Below are positions 52,916-61,705 of a DNA stretch of 64,000 nucleotides, piece by piece (positions within the stretch are counted from its first letter, which is position 1; each line of letters starts with the position of its first letter). The notes beneath the pieces were generated by a model, which did not search any database, was not told the DNA's origin, and saw nothing but the letters and a program-made list of their open reading frames with translations. A program made the translations under genes and the position numbers. The stretch is from the NCBI RefSeq assembly GCF_026262505.1, contig NC_067203.1, positions 2,356,001 to 2,420,000 of the forward strand, given 5' to 3'. Origin of the DNA: Trichomonas vaginalis G3 (Eukaryota > Parabasalia > Trichomonadida > Trichomonadidae).

Positions 52916-54439
52916 ATGTATCGGAAGTTGTCTAAGTTAGAACACTCGGAAATAAAACAACTTCTTACAGAAGCTAACATAGATGTTGCAAAACATTACG
53001 CGACAAACAAAAAAGCACTCGCTGACATCCTCAATGACTATAATGGTGCAATAAGTTATGATAGAATTCATGAGTTCATAAAGCCGCAACGCGGCGAGGA
53101 CGAAGTCCATGCAAGAGCATTTCCTTTAAATGACATTGCTATTGACTTATATCATAGACGTTCAGTACCTCATGAAGTAAGGCGTGAGATGTTTGACATA
53201 ACAAATGCAAACGTTGGTGAAACACGAAAGAGAGACGACACACTGAAACAACAGAGAAGAGAGATGTTTAAGAGCGCTATAGAACAAGTTCGCAAAGCTA
53301 ACGATGTCATTCGTTCCATTGACGACAAACCAAAAGAAGGTGAGAGATGGTTAAAGAAAGATGAAGAGAATAGGAAGAGAAATGTGAAGTCAGGCAATAG
53401 ACTCATTGACTTTAACATCGAAGCTTTAGATGAACCAAACAGAGACTACTTACACAAACATTTTGGTAAGGTTTTCATGAGACTCTTAGAGAAAATTAAA
53501 ATAAACTCACAACAGAGATGGATGGTATGTTATAAACTTGGTGGAAAGTATGAATGTTCTACGTTAAACCTCAATAATATTGGAACATTACTACATCAGC
53601 TCTTGAAGGAGAACTTTATATCAGAGATAGAAGCAAATGCTGCAGGTATTGTTGAAATGCACTATGACTTCTTCTTGACAAACATAAAGAATCTTACCGA
53701 AATAAAGATGTATGATTTAACAGAATATGAAGGCTTAACGATGTCAGATGTAAAGAAAGGCAAACCAAAAAAGAGACCATATAGAGATGAAAGCACACTG
53801 ACAGAAAGACAGAAAAGATTATTGAACAGACTTAAACAAACAGGAGATAAACAAGATATAGATGACTTCTGGAATGAAATCCTTGGTGAAAAGAAGTTTT
53901 ATAAGAAAAGAAGCGGTCAGTTCTGGAAGTATCTTTGCACATTACCTATAAATCTTGAACGCTACCAAATCTTCAATGAACTGAACAAAAGAACTGCAGC
54001 ACTTATGACAGAAGACAATTGTTTCGTTTATGCTTGCATTCAGGCTGGAGTAGATGGAGAGACTATTGACCACATGAGAGAAGTCATTCGTGTTAGAGAC
54101 TTTCCTCAAAGTAAAGTACAAGAAATTTCTGACGCAACAGGTATAGCATTTAATGTTACCATTGGTTATTTCAATGACTCAAGACATAATGAAATAAAGA
54201 GATACATACCAAAAGAATGTGAAACTGCTCGAACTATTGACTTACTTCTTGTTGAAGACCACTACATGCTAAATGAAAGACTTCCAATGACAACATATTT
54301 CATTCGCAACTATATAGAAATTCTCAAAGCTTGTGGTGGAATGAACATTGAGAAACAAATGAAGATTTATACAAAGAGAGAAGATAAATATGTAGTTCGT
54401 TATGTTATGATAGAACAACACCGTTATGGGATGTTATGA
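52916..54439 (+). pseudogene. Protein-primed PolB, N-terminal part
   Basis: 507 codons that form the N-terminal region of the Maverick DNA polymerase: a helical, basic start (residues 1-190), then the segment LERYQIFNELNKRTAALMTE ... DNCFVYACIQAGVDGETIDH and ARTIDLLLVEDHYMLNERLP that precedes the exonuclease domain. The frame ends TGA at 54437-54439, overlapping an ATG (ATGA) of the next ORF in another frame. Because Maverick PolB is normally one ORF and the following ORF continues at the expected place, I read this as a frameshift rather than two genes. Confidence 0.8.
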
Positions 54440-54788
54440 AAACATTGTGGGAGTGCAAATATTTCGAACCTATTTCTTATGGAGAACTTTTCACATATAC
54501 TACTGACTTATATAAACAGAACCTTGCACCATTTAAAGACTTGTCATATGCTCCAAAGTATTGTGTACAACTGAAGAAGAAAGCCGAGTCAAAAGAAGTA
54601 AATAAAAATAAGTGCAAGTTCATTCCTGAGCACGTTTTCTTTGCTGACTTTGAGTGCAGTACCGATGGCTTTCATAAAGCCTTTAACATATGTTATGACA
54701 GTGAAGATGGTTCTGTGAGTGAAAGCATTTGGGGTCAGAACTGTGCAACAGAATTTTTGGAACGACTTCCTGACAAGAGTTTAATATA
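54436..54788 (+). pseudogene. Protein-primed PolB, start of exonuclease domain
   Basis: 117 codons continuing PolB: after SYAPKYCVQLKKKAESKE comes HVFFADFECSTDGFHKAFNI, the Exo I motif (DFE) of the 3'-5' exonuclease. The frame runs into the mariner at 54789 and stops on its first bases (TAG). The remainder of PolB resumes after the mariner. Confidence 0.88.
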
Positions 54789-56087
54789 GGGTGTCCAAAG
54801 GTGTGTTTAGCACAAACTTGAATACTGCGAATAGAAATAAACAAGTTACATATATATAAAGTTTATTTAAATATAATCACCATTGGATTCAATCACGCGT
54901 TCGCAGCGATCGATCCAGGCTTGAAAGACACGCTTTAAATCATCATAAGAAAATTGCTCAAATTGCTCTCTTACAAAATTTTCAAGATCATCTGGACTCG
55001 CGAATTCGCGTCCTTCAGCTCTCTTTTTTAGCGTGCCGAATAAATAAAAGTCAGAGGGTGCAATATCAGGTGAATAAATTGGGTTTGGAACAACTTTGAC
55101 ATTGTTTTCCACCAAGTAATTCATTACCTTATGACTTTTGTGAACTCTTGAATTATCAAAATGAATTGCAAACTTTTGTTTTTGTTGTTTGGATTTCTCA
55201 AACTCATCAGAATTGATAATTTGAGTAAGAACATTGTCAATTAGATACTGAGCATTCATCGTATTAGGTTTTTGAAGAATATCAATTGCGATGATGCCAT
55301 TCACGCCCCAAAAAACCGACAACATCATCATTGGTGTGTCAATTTTTTTCTTCGGGAATGTTTGTGGATTTTCATCCTTCGGGATCCACATGGTTTTGGC
55401 TTCTGTTGCATACTGAAACCAAGACTCGTCCCCTGTTACTAAAAAGCGAAACTTCTTGGATTGATACGCACCCAATATAGAGAGGAGCTCTTTCGAAGAT
55501 TGGACTCTAGATTTTTTTTGAACTGAATTAAGGTTGTGCGGAACCCAACGTGTATACGCTAGTTTGTAGTTCAAATAATTGTGCAGATAATAACTGACTG
55601 TTGTACGTGATATCTTTGTCATCTCCTCTATCCTTCTGAGTGATGCTCTTGGGTCTTCATCTAGCGCTTGAAGAATTGCTTTGATTTTTCTTTGATCCGG
55701 CGATTTTTTGTCAATTTTTATGATGGGCGCCTTTTTGTTCATGAAGTGATACATCCTAACATGATACGTTACAGTGGAATAGCTAGGAGCATCCATACCG
55801 AAGCATTTTACCAATGTCTCGTAGATTTTTTTACAGTCTTTGCATTTTTTTGCAAGAGCGAGGATGTTTTCTTTATGATTCATTAAAAAAATGAAAAAAA
55901 TCCCGCTAAAATTTCCCGCGAAACCGCCTCTTGTCTCAAAATTCATTTTATATCCCGGCATGGCGCCAAAATACAACATACTCATCATATACATATATTC
56001 ATATTTTTATTATATATTTATAATCAGCATATATCTCCTTTAATAGTCTCATATAGAGCGCTGTGCTAAACGCACCTTTGGACACCC
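54789..56087 (-). mobile_element. Mariner element (Tvmar1-like), full length
   Basis: 1299 bp with terminal inverted repeats of about 26 bp: GGGTGTCCAAAGGTG at both ends, then (T/C)GTTTAGCACA, one mismatch. TA flanks both sides (54787-54788 and 56088-56089), as expected for mariner. It contains one intact transposase gene on the minus strand. Size, TIR length and gene fit Tvmar1 of T. vaginalis as I recall it. It is inserted in the exonuclease domain of PolB. Confidence 0.93.
54867..55883 (-). CDS. Mariner transposase, intact
   Basis: 338 residues from ATG 55883 (MNHKENILALAKKCKDCKK); an upstream extension into the TIR region is rejected. HTH regions are near 1-110 (SLRRIEEMTKISRTTVSYYL). 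Catalytic motifs are present: WVPHNL, TGDESWFQY (first Asp), AIHFDNSRVHKSHK (second Asp) and YSPDIAPSDFYLFG (third Asp), so the DD34D triad appears complete. It acts as a cut-and-paste transposase at TA sites. There are no internal stops, so the gene may be functional. A length of ~340 is normal for mariner. Confidence 0.95.
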   Translation of the reverse strand: MNHKENILALAKKCKDCKKIYETLVKCFGMDAPSYSTVTYHVRMYHFMNKKAPIIKIDKKSPDQRKIKAILQALDEDPRASLRRIEEMTKISRTTVSYYLHNYLNYKLAYTRWVPHNLNSVQKKSRVQSSKELLSILGAYQSKKFRFLVTGDESWFQYATEAKTMWIPKDENPQTFPKKKIDTPMMMLSVFWGVNGIIAIDILQKPNTMNAQYLIDNVLTQIINSDEFEKSKQQKQKFAIHFDNSRVHKSHKVMNYLVENNVKVVPNPIYSPDIAPSDFYLFGTLKKRAEGREFASPDDLENFVREQFEQFSYDDLKRVFQAWIDRCERVIESNGDYI

Positions 56088-56088
56088 T

Positions 56089-58008
56089 ATATATTTCCAT
56101 AACCTCAGTTATGATATAAACTTCATCTTAAGACACATGACAGAAGTGAAAGGAACTCCCATCATTAAAGGTTCACGAACAATGCAAATAACTGGCTTAT
56201 ATAAAGGAAGGGCAATTATTATAAAAGACTCTTACAGTGTTATAAATAAGAAGCTTAAACTATTTCCTGCTATGTTTAACTTACAAACAGGACCGAAAGA
56301 AGTATTTCCATACAACTACTACAGCAGTGTTTTGTTAGCAAATGACAACAGAACTGGTGTCATTTCTGAAGCATGTAAGTTTATCCAGGATGCGAATACA
56401 TTCATGAAAAACATAGATTCCATCAAAGGTTGCAGAATAGATGAGAACCACTTCGACTTAGAAAAGTATAGCACATTTTATTGCAAACAAGATGTAAGAA
56501 TTTTAAGAGAAGGTTTTGTTAAGTTCCGCAATGACATATTGAAAGAATTTGATTTAAACGTTTATGACTACGTTAGTATTTGTTCTATTGCTAACAAATT
56601 GTTTGAGAACAGAGTGTACTTCCCGAATGGAAATTTATATGACCTCTCAAATAAACCAAGAGAATTTATTTCACGCTGTATTCAAGGTGGAAGATGTATG
56701 CTGTCAGATAACATTAAACAAAAGAGCGAAAAGAAACTCATTGCTGATTTCGACTCTGTTTCATTATATCCATCAGCTATAGCAAGACTTTATACTTTAG
56801 AAGGTATTCCGAAAGTATTGAAGAAAGAAATGTTAAGCACAGAGTTTCTCATGAGACATTTATTCGATGACGACCAAAAGGAACCCATTGGTGAAAAGTT
56901 TATGTCAGGCTTCTTTGTTCTCATTAAGATAACAGAGATTGGAATACATAGACACTTTCCTTTAATAGTTTGTGACCCTGAATTAAATCCAGAACTTAAC
57001 GTTCCCAGAAGTTCAAACACTTGCTGTTTAATGTATGTTGACCATATAACATTACAAGACCTCATAAAATATCAAGGTGTCAAATGTGAAGTGTTGCAAG
57101 GATACTATTACGATGGAAACAGAGATATTAGAATAAGAGATGAAGTAAAGAAGTTGTTTGAGTTAAGGTTAAAGTATAAGAAAGAAGGAAATCCTTTGCA
57201 AGAAAATATAAAGCTCATTCTGAACAGTATTTATGGCAAAACTATTATATCTCCTATTGAGTCAAAAATAACCATAGTAAATGACAAAGATGCTATAAGA
57301 TATGCTATAAGAAACTACAACCATATAGTGAAGTTCGAAGGTTTGGATGGTTCGGATAAAACTATTTTCAAGCTAACGAAAAGCATTTGCAGACACTTTA
57401 ACTTCTGTCCACTTGGTGTTAACATTCTGTCAATGTCAAAACGTATTATGAATGAAGTATTCTGTACTGCAGAAGATATGGGACTTCAAATCTTCTACCA
57501 GGACTGTGATAGCATGCATATTTTCAATGAAGACATACCAAAGCTTGCAGCAGAGTTTAAGAAGAGATACGGTAGAGAACTTATAGGAAAGAACCTTGGT
57601 CAATTTCATTCTGACTTCGCAGAAATAACACCTGGAAAACAAAGTTTAGCATACAAGTCAATATTTTGTGGAAAGAAGACTTACATAGACTTACTCACGA
57701 ATGATTTAAATGAAGTTGCATTTCATGCACGTTGCAAAGGTGTCAAACAAGACGTTCTTGCTTTAACTGCTAATGAAATGTTTCCTGAAGCTATACAATG
57801 CTATTACAATGAAGATAAGAACATTCACATACCTGTTGGAACATATGACAAAGACTCTGAGTTCAGTTTAATGAAACTTTACAAAGCACTTTATGACGGT
57901 CAAGAGATTGGATTTGACTTATGTAAGTCTGCTACACCTGCATTTGAAGAGAAGTTTAACTTCTCAATTACGACTAAAACAAGCTTTATTCGTAAGTTGA
58001 AGTTCTGA
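56089..58008 (+). pseudogene. Protein-primed PolB, C-terminal part (exonuclease II to polymerase)
   Basis: About 640 codons. The frame opens next to the mariner with IYFHNLSYDINFILRH (Exo II type), so it begins before the ATG at 56137. It continues FYCKQDVRILREGF (Exo III), motif A LIADFDSVSLYPSAIARL, motif B KLILNSIYGKTI and motif C FYQDCDSMHIF (Cys in place of the usual Thr), then KxY-like AYKSIFCGKKTYIDL. These are the motifs of protein-primed family B polymerases that replicate Polinton DNA. The polymerase half is intact, but it is severed from the N-terminal parts by the mariner and a frameshift. Confidence 0.92.
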
Positions 58009-58102
58009 GGTCATTTATTTTTGTCAGCAATGAGGTCATTCGTGATAAAAATAAGCCGCTAGCGGCAAGGGCGAAGCCCATGAGGTCATATATTTTTGTC
58101 AT
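58009..58102. repeat. Repeats and GC hairpins after PolB
   Basis: Two-to-three copies of GAGGTCAT...ATTTTTGTCA surround two small hairpins, GCCGCTAGCGGC and GGGCGAAGCCC (about 58050-58082). They lie between convergent PolB and HNH 3' ends, like the hairpins at 43816-43848. Confidence 0.6.
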
Positions 58103-58209
58103 TTATGTATAACCATTGTCTCTCTTAAACTTTGCAATAGACAGCTTTGTTCTTCTTCCTTCTACATCTGTAATATTTATATAATCTTTGTTATACTGTC
58201 TTAAAACAT

Positions 58210-58668
58210 TCATTCGTCTGTATTGAGTTCCCATGAAATAGTAAAAGGCATCTTCATTGGGACATAGTAGTAGTTCTCTAACGTGTGATATGAGTATTGT
58301 ATAATTTCAACAGCGTCTTCAGGAAGAGAGTCAACAATGTCAAACCAATAGCCATTTGAACCAGAAATATTTCTCATGTTTTCTCTTCTTGTCGTCCATC
58401 TTAAGTTCGAGATATGAAAGTCTCCTCTGTCTCTGTTTATATGGTCTACTTCACGAAGTCCTTCAGGGTTCGGAATGAAAGTTTCTGCAACTATTCTATG
58501 TTTCATCAGCTTGTGTTTGTTTAAATTTACACAAATATAACCATCTCCTTGGTCAAACTCACTAACAACTCTTTTATTGCTTATACGTCTAATTGGATAA
58601 GGGTACTCTGAAAAGATTTCATAGTCATTGTCATGTTCGAGTGTTTGCCAATGTCCTTCACCTTCCAT
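58210..58668 (-). CDS. HNH endonuclease (homing-type), probable frameshifted tail
   Basis: About 152 residues from ATG 58668 (MEGEGHWQTLEHDNDYEIFS); a GTG upstream is not used. The start has a NUMOD4-like strand pattern (YPIRRISNKRVVSEFDQGDG). The HNH motif is HRIVAETFIPNPEGLREVDH, then INRDRGDFHISNLRWTTRRE, with the conserved His-Asn pairs. Such proteins are homing or intron-type endonucleases. After the stop at 58210 another frame stays open to TAA at 58103 (MNVLRQYNKDYINITDVEGR, then RTKLSIAKFKRDNGYT), which looks like a true continuation, so a frameshift near 58212 is likely. It is placed at the 3' side of PolB. Confidence 0.88.
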   Translation of the reverse strand: MEGEGHWQTLEHDNDYEIFSEYPYPIRRISNKRVVSEFDQGDGYICVNLNKHKLMKHRIVAETFIPNPEGLREVDHINRDRGDFHISNLRWTTRRENMRNISGSNGYWFDIVDSLPEDAVEIIQYSYHTLENYYYVPMKMPFTISWELNTDE

Positions 58669-58718
58669 GCCTTTCACTCAAATAAAATTTTCAGAAAAAA
58701 ATAAAACTAGCGTAGATT

Positions 58719-59141
58719 TTACAATACAGCTATTGTAGAATTTAAGAGTTGTGCTTCAATGTAGAGACAGTCCTTATGGTCTGGAGGTAAGAACACTGGG
58801 CAGTTATGGTCATGAGTGGAGAACATGTCTATCCAAAACTCACGATTGAAGCCAGTTAATTTATAGTATTTAGGGTTAGGAAGTGGTGAAGTTCTTGTAT
58901 GACCAATGAACTCATTTTCAACTCCCTTACTTAAGTTTGAATATAATATAGCTTGCTTTCTATCCCAAATGCCAGGTGTTACAATCTTTGAAAATTCATT
59001 TTTCCTCGGAAGCATTGCATCATAATTGAAAACATTCTTGAAATCATCACTTGGTTCAGAGATTTGAAATCTTATACGTAATGGATTTTCTTTCTCTTTA
59101 GCGACTTCATTGAATGGTGAATACAACAAACTGACAGTCAT
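58719..59141 (-). CDS. 140-aa capsid-associated candidate
   Basis: 140 residues starting MTVSLLYSPFNEVAKEKENP. It is beta-rich; the segment AILYSNLSKGVENEFIGHTR followed by a hydrophobic end (CLYIEAQLLNSTIAV) resembles the C-terminal half of jelly-roll vertex proteins, where 'xxxCSLxxxNxxIGxxxxxxLxxx' recurs. Its ATG overlaps the TGA of the previous gene (ATGA) and that gene may supply the N-terminal half. Function is inferred from pattern only. Confidence 0.5.
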   Translation of the reverse strand: MTVSLLYSPFNEVAKEKENPLRIRFQISEPSDDFKNVFNYDAMLPRKNEFSKIVTPGIWDRKQAILYSNLSKGVENEFIGHTRTSPLPNPKYYKLTGFNREFWIDMFSTHDHNCPVFLPPDHKDCLYIEAQLLNSTIAVL

Positions 59142-59572
59142 GTTCCATCTTCATTTTCATTAAATTCATAATGAAAGTCTATAAGTTGTGGCTGACTACC
59201 TTCTTCTTTCAGTTGTGCAAGAAACTCACGTAAAGGCTGTAAAGTTTGTACTTCAATGTTGAACTTTTTCTCGAACATCTCATTAAATGAAATCATACAT
59301 TGTTGCAATGTTGTATCGTCTTTAAAGTATTTGTATATGTGAATGTTTTGGGCGCTTAAAGACTGTTCGTCATTTTCTATCTCGACTTGAAGTATAAAGT
59401 CAACCTTTCTGAAAGCACGTGTTATATACATAGATGTTATGCCAATGTACTTCTCTTCATTTATGTTCACAATCCAGTCTGTTGGAAACTTAAACGTTAC
59501 TCTGTTCCCCTTTATTTTGACGTCAGGGTTTTCACTACTGAACGCAACAGATAAAGGTATTTGTCTATACAT
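59138..59572 (-). CDS. 144-aa element protein, possible N-terminal capsid half
   Basis: 144 residues starting MYRQIPLSVAFSSENPDVKI. It is strand-rich at first (NRVTFKFPTDWIVNINEEKY, IGITSMYITRAF) with a helical, acidic end. It overlaps the previous gene by 8 bases and the next by 4 (ATGA). The start lies in ATTAAATG. Together with 58719-59141 it could form a two-part beta-rich structural protein. No family is proven. Confidence 0.5.
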   Translation of the reverse strand: MYRQIPLSVAFSSENPDVKIKGNRVTFKFPTDWIVNINEEKYIGITSMYITRAFRKVDFILQVEIENDEQSLSAQNIHIYKYFKDDTTLQQCMISFNEMFEKKFNIEVQTLQPLREFLAQLKEEGSQPQLIDFHYEFNENEDGT

Positions 59573-59855
59573 TTAATTCGATAAAAATAAACCATTTACT
59601 CTTTCTTTGCTTCAGCTTTTTAGCTTTTGCTTCAGCTTCTTCTCTAGCTTTCTTCGCCAGCAAACGTGGGTTCTTCTGTCTTCCAGCAGCTAATGCAGCA
59701 AGTTGTTTTTCACTAAGTTTTCTCTTTGGTCTCTCTGGATTTTGTTCTTGTTTTTGTTCCTTCAGTTCGGATAAAATTTGCTCACGAATTTCTTTCTTCA
59801 ATGCTTCAACATCTATGACCCCTTGGGTCTTGTCCGTAGGGCTTGTCTGAGTCAT
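59565..59855 (-). CDS. 96-aa Lys/Glu/Ala-rich protein
   Basis: 96 residues from ATG 59855 (MTQTSPTDKTQGVIDVEALK). A helical acidic part (KEIREQILSELKEQKQEQN) precedes a very basic helical part (RPKRKLSEKQLAALAAGRQK, KKAREEAEAKAKKLKQRKSK). It could bind nucleic acid, for example as a core protein, but that is inference. It is divergent from the gene at 59901 with a 45-bp spacer and leads the three-gene overlapping cluster down to 58719. Confidence 0.6.
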   Translation of the reverse strand: MTQTSPTDKTQGVIDVEALKKEIREQILSELKEQKQEQNPERPKRKLSEKQLAALAAGRQKNPRLLAKKAREEAEAKAKKLKQRKSKWFIFIELNV

Positions 59856-59900
59856 TTGACTGCAGATAAAAAACAAAATTAAAACTTTAACCGATGTAAA

Positions 59901-60326
59901 ATGAGCTTGTCAAAATCAGAGCGAGAGTCTATTATATTAAATGACGCAAGAGGAATACAACATCCTTTCTATTACGTAAGTCAGAGTAAAGATGGTAAAA
60001 TATACGTAAGAAAAAGAAAGGTTCCATTAGCGAATGCAGAAAGCGATAACATTAAGGTGTATGACAAGGGTGAAGTCCATATAAAACCTTCTGTTCAAAC
60101 TGAGCCACCAAAAGAACAAGAAGAAAAGAAGCCAGATGTACTTTCAATAACGAACCAAGAGCTTATTGCAAAGTTTGTGAATTTCATTGAAAAACAAACC
60201 GAGTCAAAGAACCCTGACCCGCCAGTGAAAGAAGTTGAGACAAAAGAGAATGTACAGTTCATTGAAAATGTCAAGAAACAACTTCCACCACGAATGCCAA
60301 GAAGAAGAGTGAGAATAATGAAGTAA
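59901..60326 (+). CDS. 141-aa basic, Pro/Lys/Glu-rich protein
   Basis: 141 residues starting MSLSKSERESIILNDARGIQ. The first 50 residues look folded and basic (DGKIYVRKRKVPLANAES), the middle is Pro/Glu/Lys-rich and disordered, and a helix (TNQELIAKFVNFIEKQTE) precedes a basic end (LPPRMPRRRVRIMK). The ATG is in GTAAAATG. No family is recognised. The next gene starts 27 bp after its stop in the same direction. Confidence 0.6.
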   Translation: MSLSKSERESIILNDARGIQHPFYYVSQSKDGKIYVRKRKVPLANAESDNIKVYDKGEVHIKPSVQTEPPKEQEEKKPDVLSITNQELIAKFVNFIEKQTESKNPDPPVKEVETKENVQFIENVKKQLPPRMPRRRVRIMK

Positions 60327-60353
60327 ATAGATATTTTTATCTGAAGTAAATAC

Positions 60354-60539
60354 ATGCAGAACGAACAGCTAAACGAATTTACTCCAGCAGAGCATATTCA
60401 TCAGATTCGCTCATATTTCGATATCATAGACAATGCAGTTCAAATTGGTGACACTAATAGAAAATATTCTGACGCAAAGATTCCATCACAACCTGGAACT
60501 GCTAAAGATAACACATGGGTAACATTCAATCTCTCACCT
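60354..60539 (+). pseudogene. Element B gene cut by insertion of element C
   Basis: 62 codons starting MQNEQLNEFTPAEHIHQIRS and ending ...WVTFNLSP where the AGTTAGTAT of element C begins. The protein start is helical and acidic and is not recognised; in viruses of this type a gene at this place can be the major capsid protein, which is otherwise missing here, but nothing in 62 residues proves it. The remaining part should lie beyond the far end of element C. Confidence 0.6.
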
Positions 60540-60700
60540 AGTTAGTATGGTTAACTTGGGTACGGCGGCACTGCGTTCCACCTTACCCAACTTAACCTTA
60601 AATATTTACAAAACCATCTGACACATAAATGACTTCACTAATGACTTCACTAACGACTTCACTAATGAAAAAATAAACGTTCTCACTAACGTTCCCACTA
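60540..60700. repeat. Maverick C terminal repeat with hairpin
   Basis: AGTTAGTAT, then the hairpin with arms TTGGGTA/TACCCAA, GTTAA/TTAAC and GG/CC around a CACTGCG core. About 55 bp present in A and B (gacactttacg to acacaacc) are missing here. Tandem ACTTCACTAA(T/C)G units follow at about 60629-60665. Confidence 0.85.
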
Positions 60701-60706
60701 ATGTTC

Positions 60707-61033
60707 TCATTTACAAAAGTATTGCAGCGCTTCCCATTGCTGTGCTTCACACAATAGTTCATATTCTTCAGTATCGCTGCTGTCACTCCAATCGTCAGAG
60801 TCAAAGTCACTGTCAAAATAAATGTTAGTAAGTTTTGACAAAGCTAATGAAACACGCTTACCATTTGTATCTATTGCTTTTATATATCTCCCATTATGTT
60901 TGTTGTCATAAACGCTCAAACTAACTTTACCCTTTCTCCCTCGTATCTGATAGAATGTATTTTCACGAGGAACGAAGAACAAATTCTTGAACTCATGACC
61001 GTTGTAGTTTGTTATCTCAATAGTTTTCGTCAT
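60707..61033 (-). CDS. 108-aa acidic protein, terminal variable slot (element C)
   Basis: An intact copy of the protein at 1436-1762, differing mainly in the middle (SVYDNKHNGRYIKAIDTNGK) and at TNIYFDSD. It keeps the DSDDWSDSSDTEEYELL acidic segment and the LQYFCK end. It is read toward the element end. Two intact copies in A and C suggest it was kept by selection or moved recently. Function unknown. Confidence 0.8.
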   Translation of the reverse strand: MTKTIEITNYNGHEFKNLFFVPRENTFYQIRGRKGKVSLSVYDNKHNGRYIKAIDTNGKRVSLALSKLTNIYFDSDFDSDDWSDSSDTEEYELLCEAQQWEALQYFCK

Positions 61034-61121
61034 TTATATAAAAATAAAATAAAAAATGAACTTAAAAATAAATGATATCACCACCCTCACACGTATGAAA
61101 ACATAGCACAAAAATAAATTT

Positions 61122-61169
61122 AGGTGAAGTGGTGAGATCTCACCTCTTTTTTCACCTCTTTTTTCACCC
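61122..61169. repeat. Iteron-palindrome block, copy 7
   Basis: AGGTGAagt, GGTGAGATCTCACC and two inverted iterons (tcttttttcacc twice). It is 8 bp from the stop of the 175-aa gene of element C, as in A and B. Confidence 0.9.
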
Positions 61170-61177
61170 ACTTGAAT

Positions 61178-61705
61178 TCATTGCTTTATAACTCTCTTCC
61201 TTGGTTTCTTTTTAGTTGCTTTCTTCACGTCTGTCTCCAACTTGACTGTCTTTCTTCTTCGTCCGTAATGATACCAATTACTTCCACCAGTCAATGGGTC
61301 AAATGGTCTTTCGTAAGGGTTTCCATACATTCCATAGGGACCATACGGAAGAACTACTAGTGGAGAAGAAACATTTTCTTTAGTTCCATCGACTCTATTT
61401 AAATGCATTGTTTCACCTTTCATCTGGTCATTAAAGTCTTTTGCGTGTTTTGCAAACTCATCGTCCTTTCCTAAAGCATTTTCTGACTCAGTCGCAACCA
61501 AATTGGATGCTTTATTTATGAGCCCTATTTTATTTAATCTTAACTTCTTTGCAACCCAGCCTCCAATCTTCCCTTTATTTGCATCTAATGTCTTCGAAAC
61601 CCTTCCTCCACTCATTTTATTTACTGCGTCATAAGCTCCAAGTGCTTTTGCTCCAAATGCTAATGCTTTTGTTCCCATTGCGCCTAAAGCTGCCCAAGCT
61701 ACCAT
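61178..61705 (-). CDS. 175-aa Ala/Gly-rich protein with basic tail (element C)
   Basis: The third intact copy; it differs from B by one residue in NRVDGTKEN (Val for Phe), and both differ from A at only two other positions (KTLDANK, SSPLVVL). Features are as described for 768-1295. Its ATG abuts the TAA of the 74-aa gene. Confidence 0.8.
   Translation of the reverse strand: MVAWAALGAMGTKALAFGAKALGAYDAVNKMSGGRVSKTLDANKGKIGGWVAKKLRLNKIGLINKASNLVATESENALGKDDEFAKHAKDFNDQMKGETMHLNRVDGTKENVSSPLVVLPYGPYGMYGNPYERPFDPLTGGSNWYHYGRRRKTVKLETDVKKATKKKPRKRVIKQ

Larger units (their letters stand above)
39408..60539 (+). mobile_element. Maverick/Polinton element B, interrupted by element C
   Basis: It starts at 39408 with AGTTAGTAT and a terminal hairpin, inside a host gene. 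It contains the Maverick core genes: capsid-like genes, A32/FtsK-type packaging ATPase, DDE integrase and protein-primed PolB. It also carries a fibre-like gene, KilA-N genes, an HNH gene and small proteins. At 60540 element C is inserted within its last visible gene, so the far end of B lies beyond the window. A mariner sits in PolB. Frameshifts in ATPase, PolB and the HNH gene show that this copy is non-autonomous now. The visible 21 kb is within the usual 15-25 kb for Mavericks. Confidence 0.93.
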
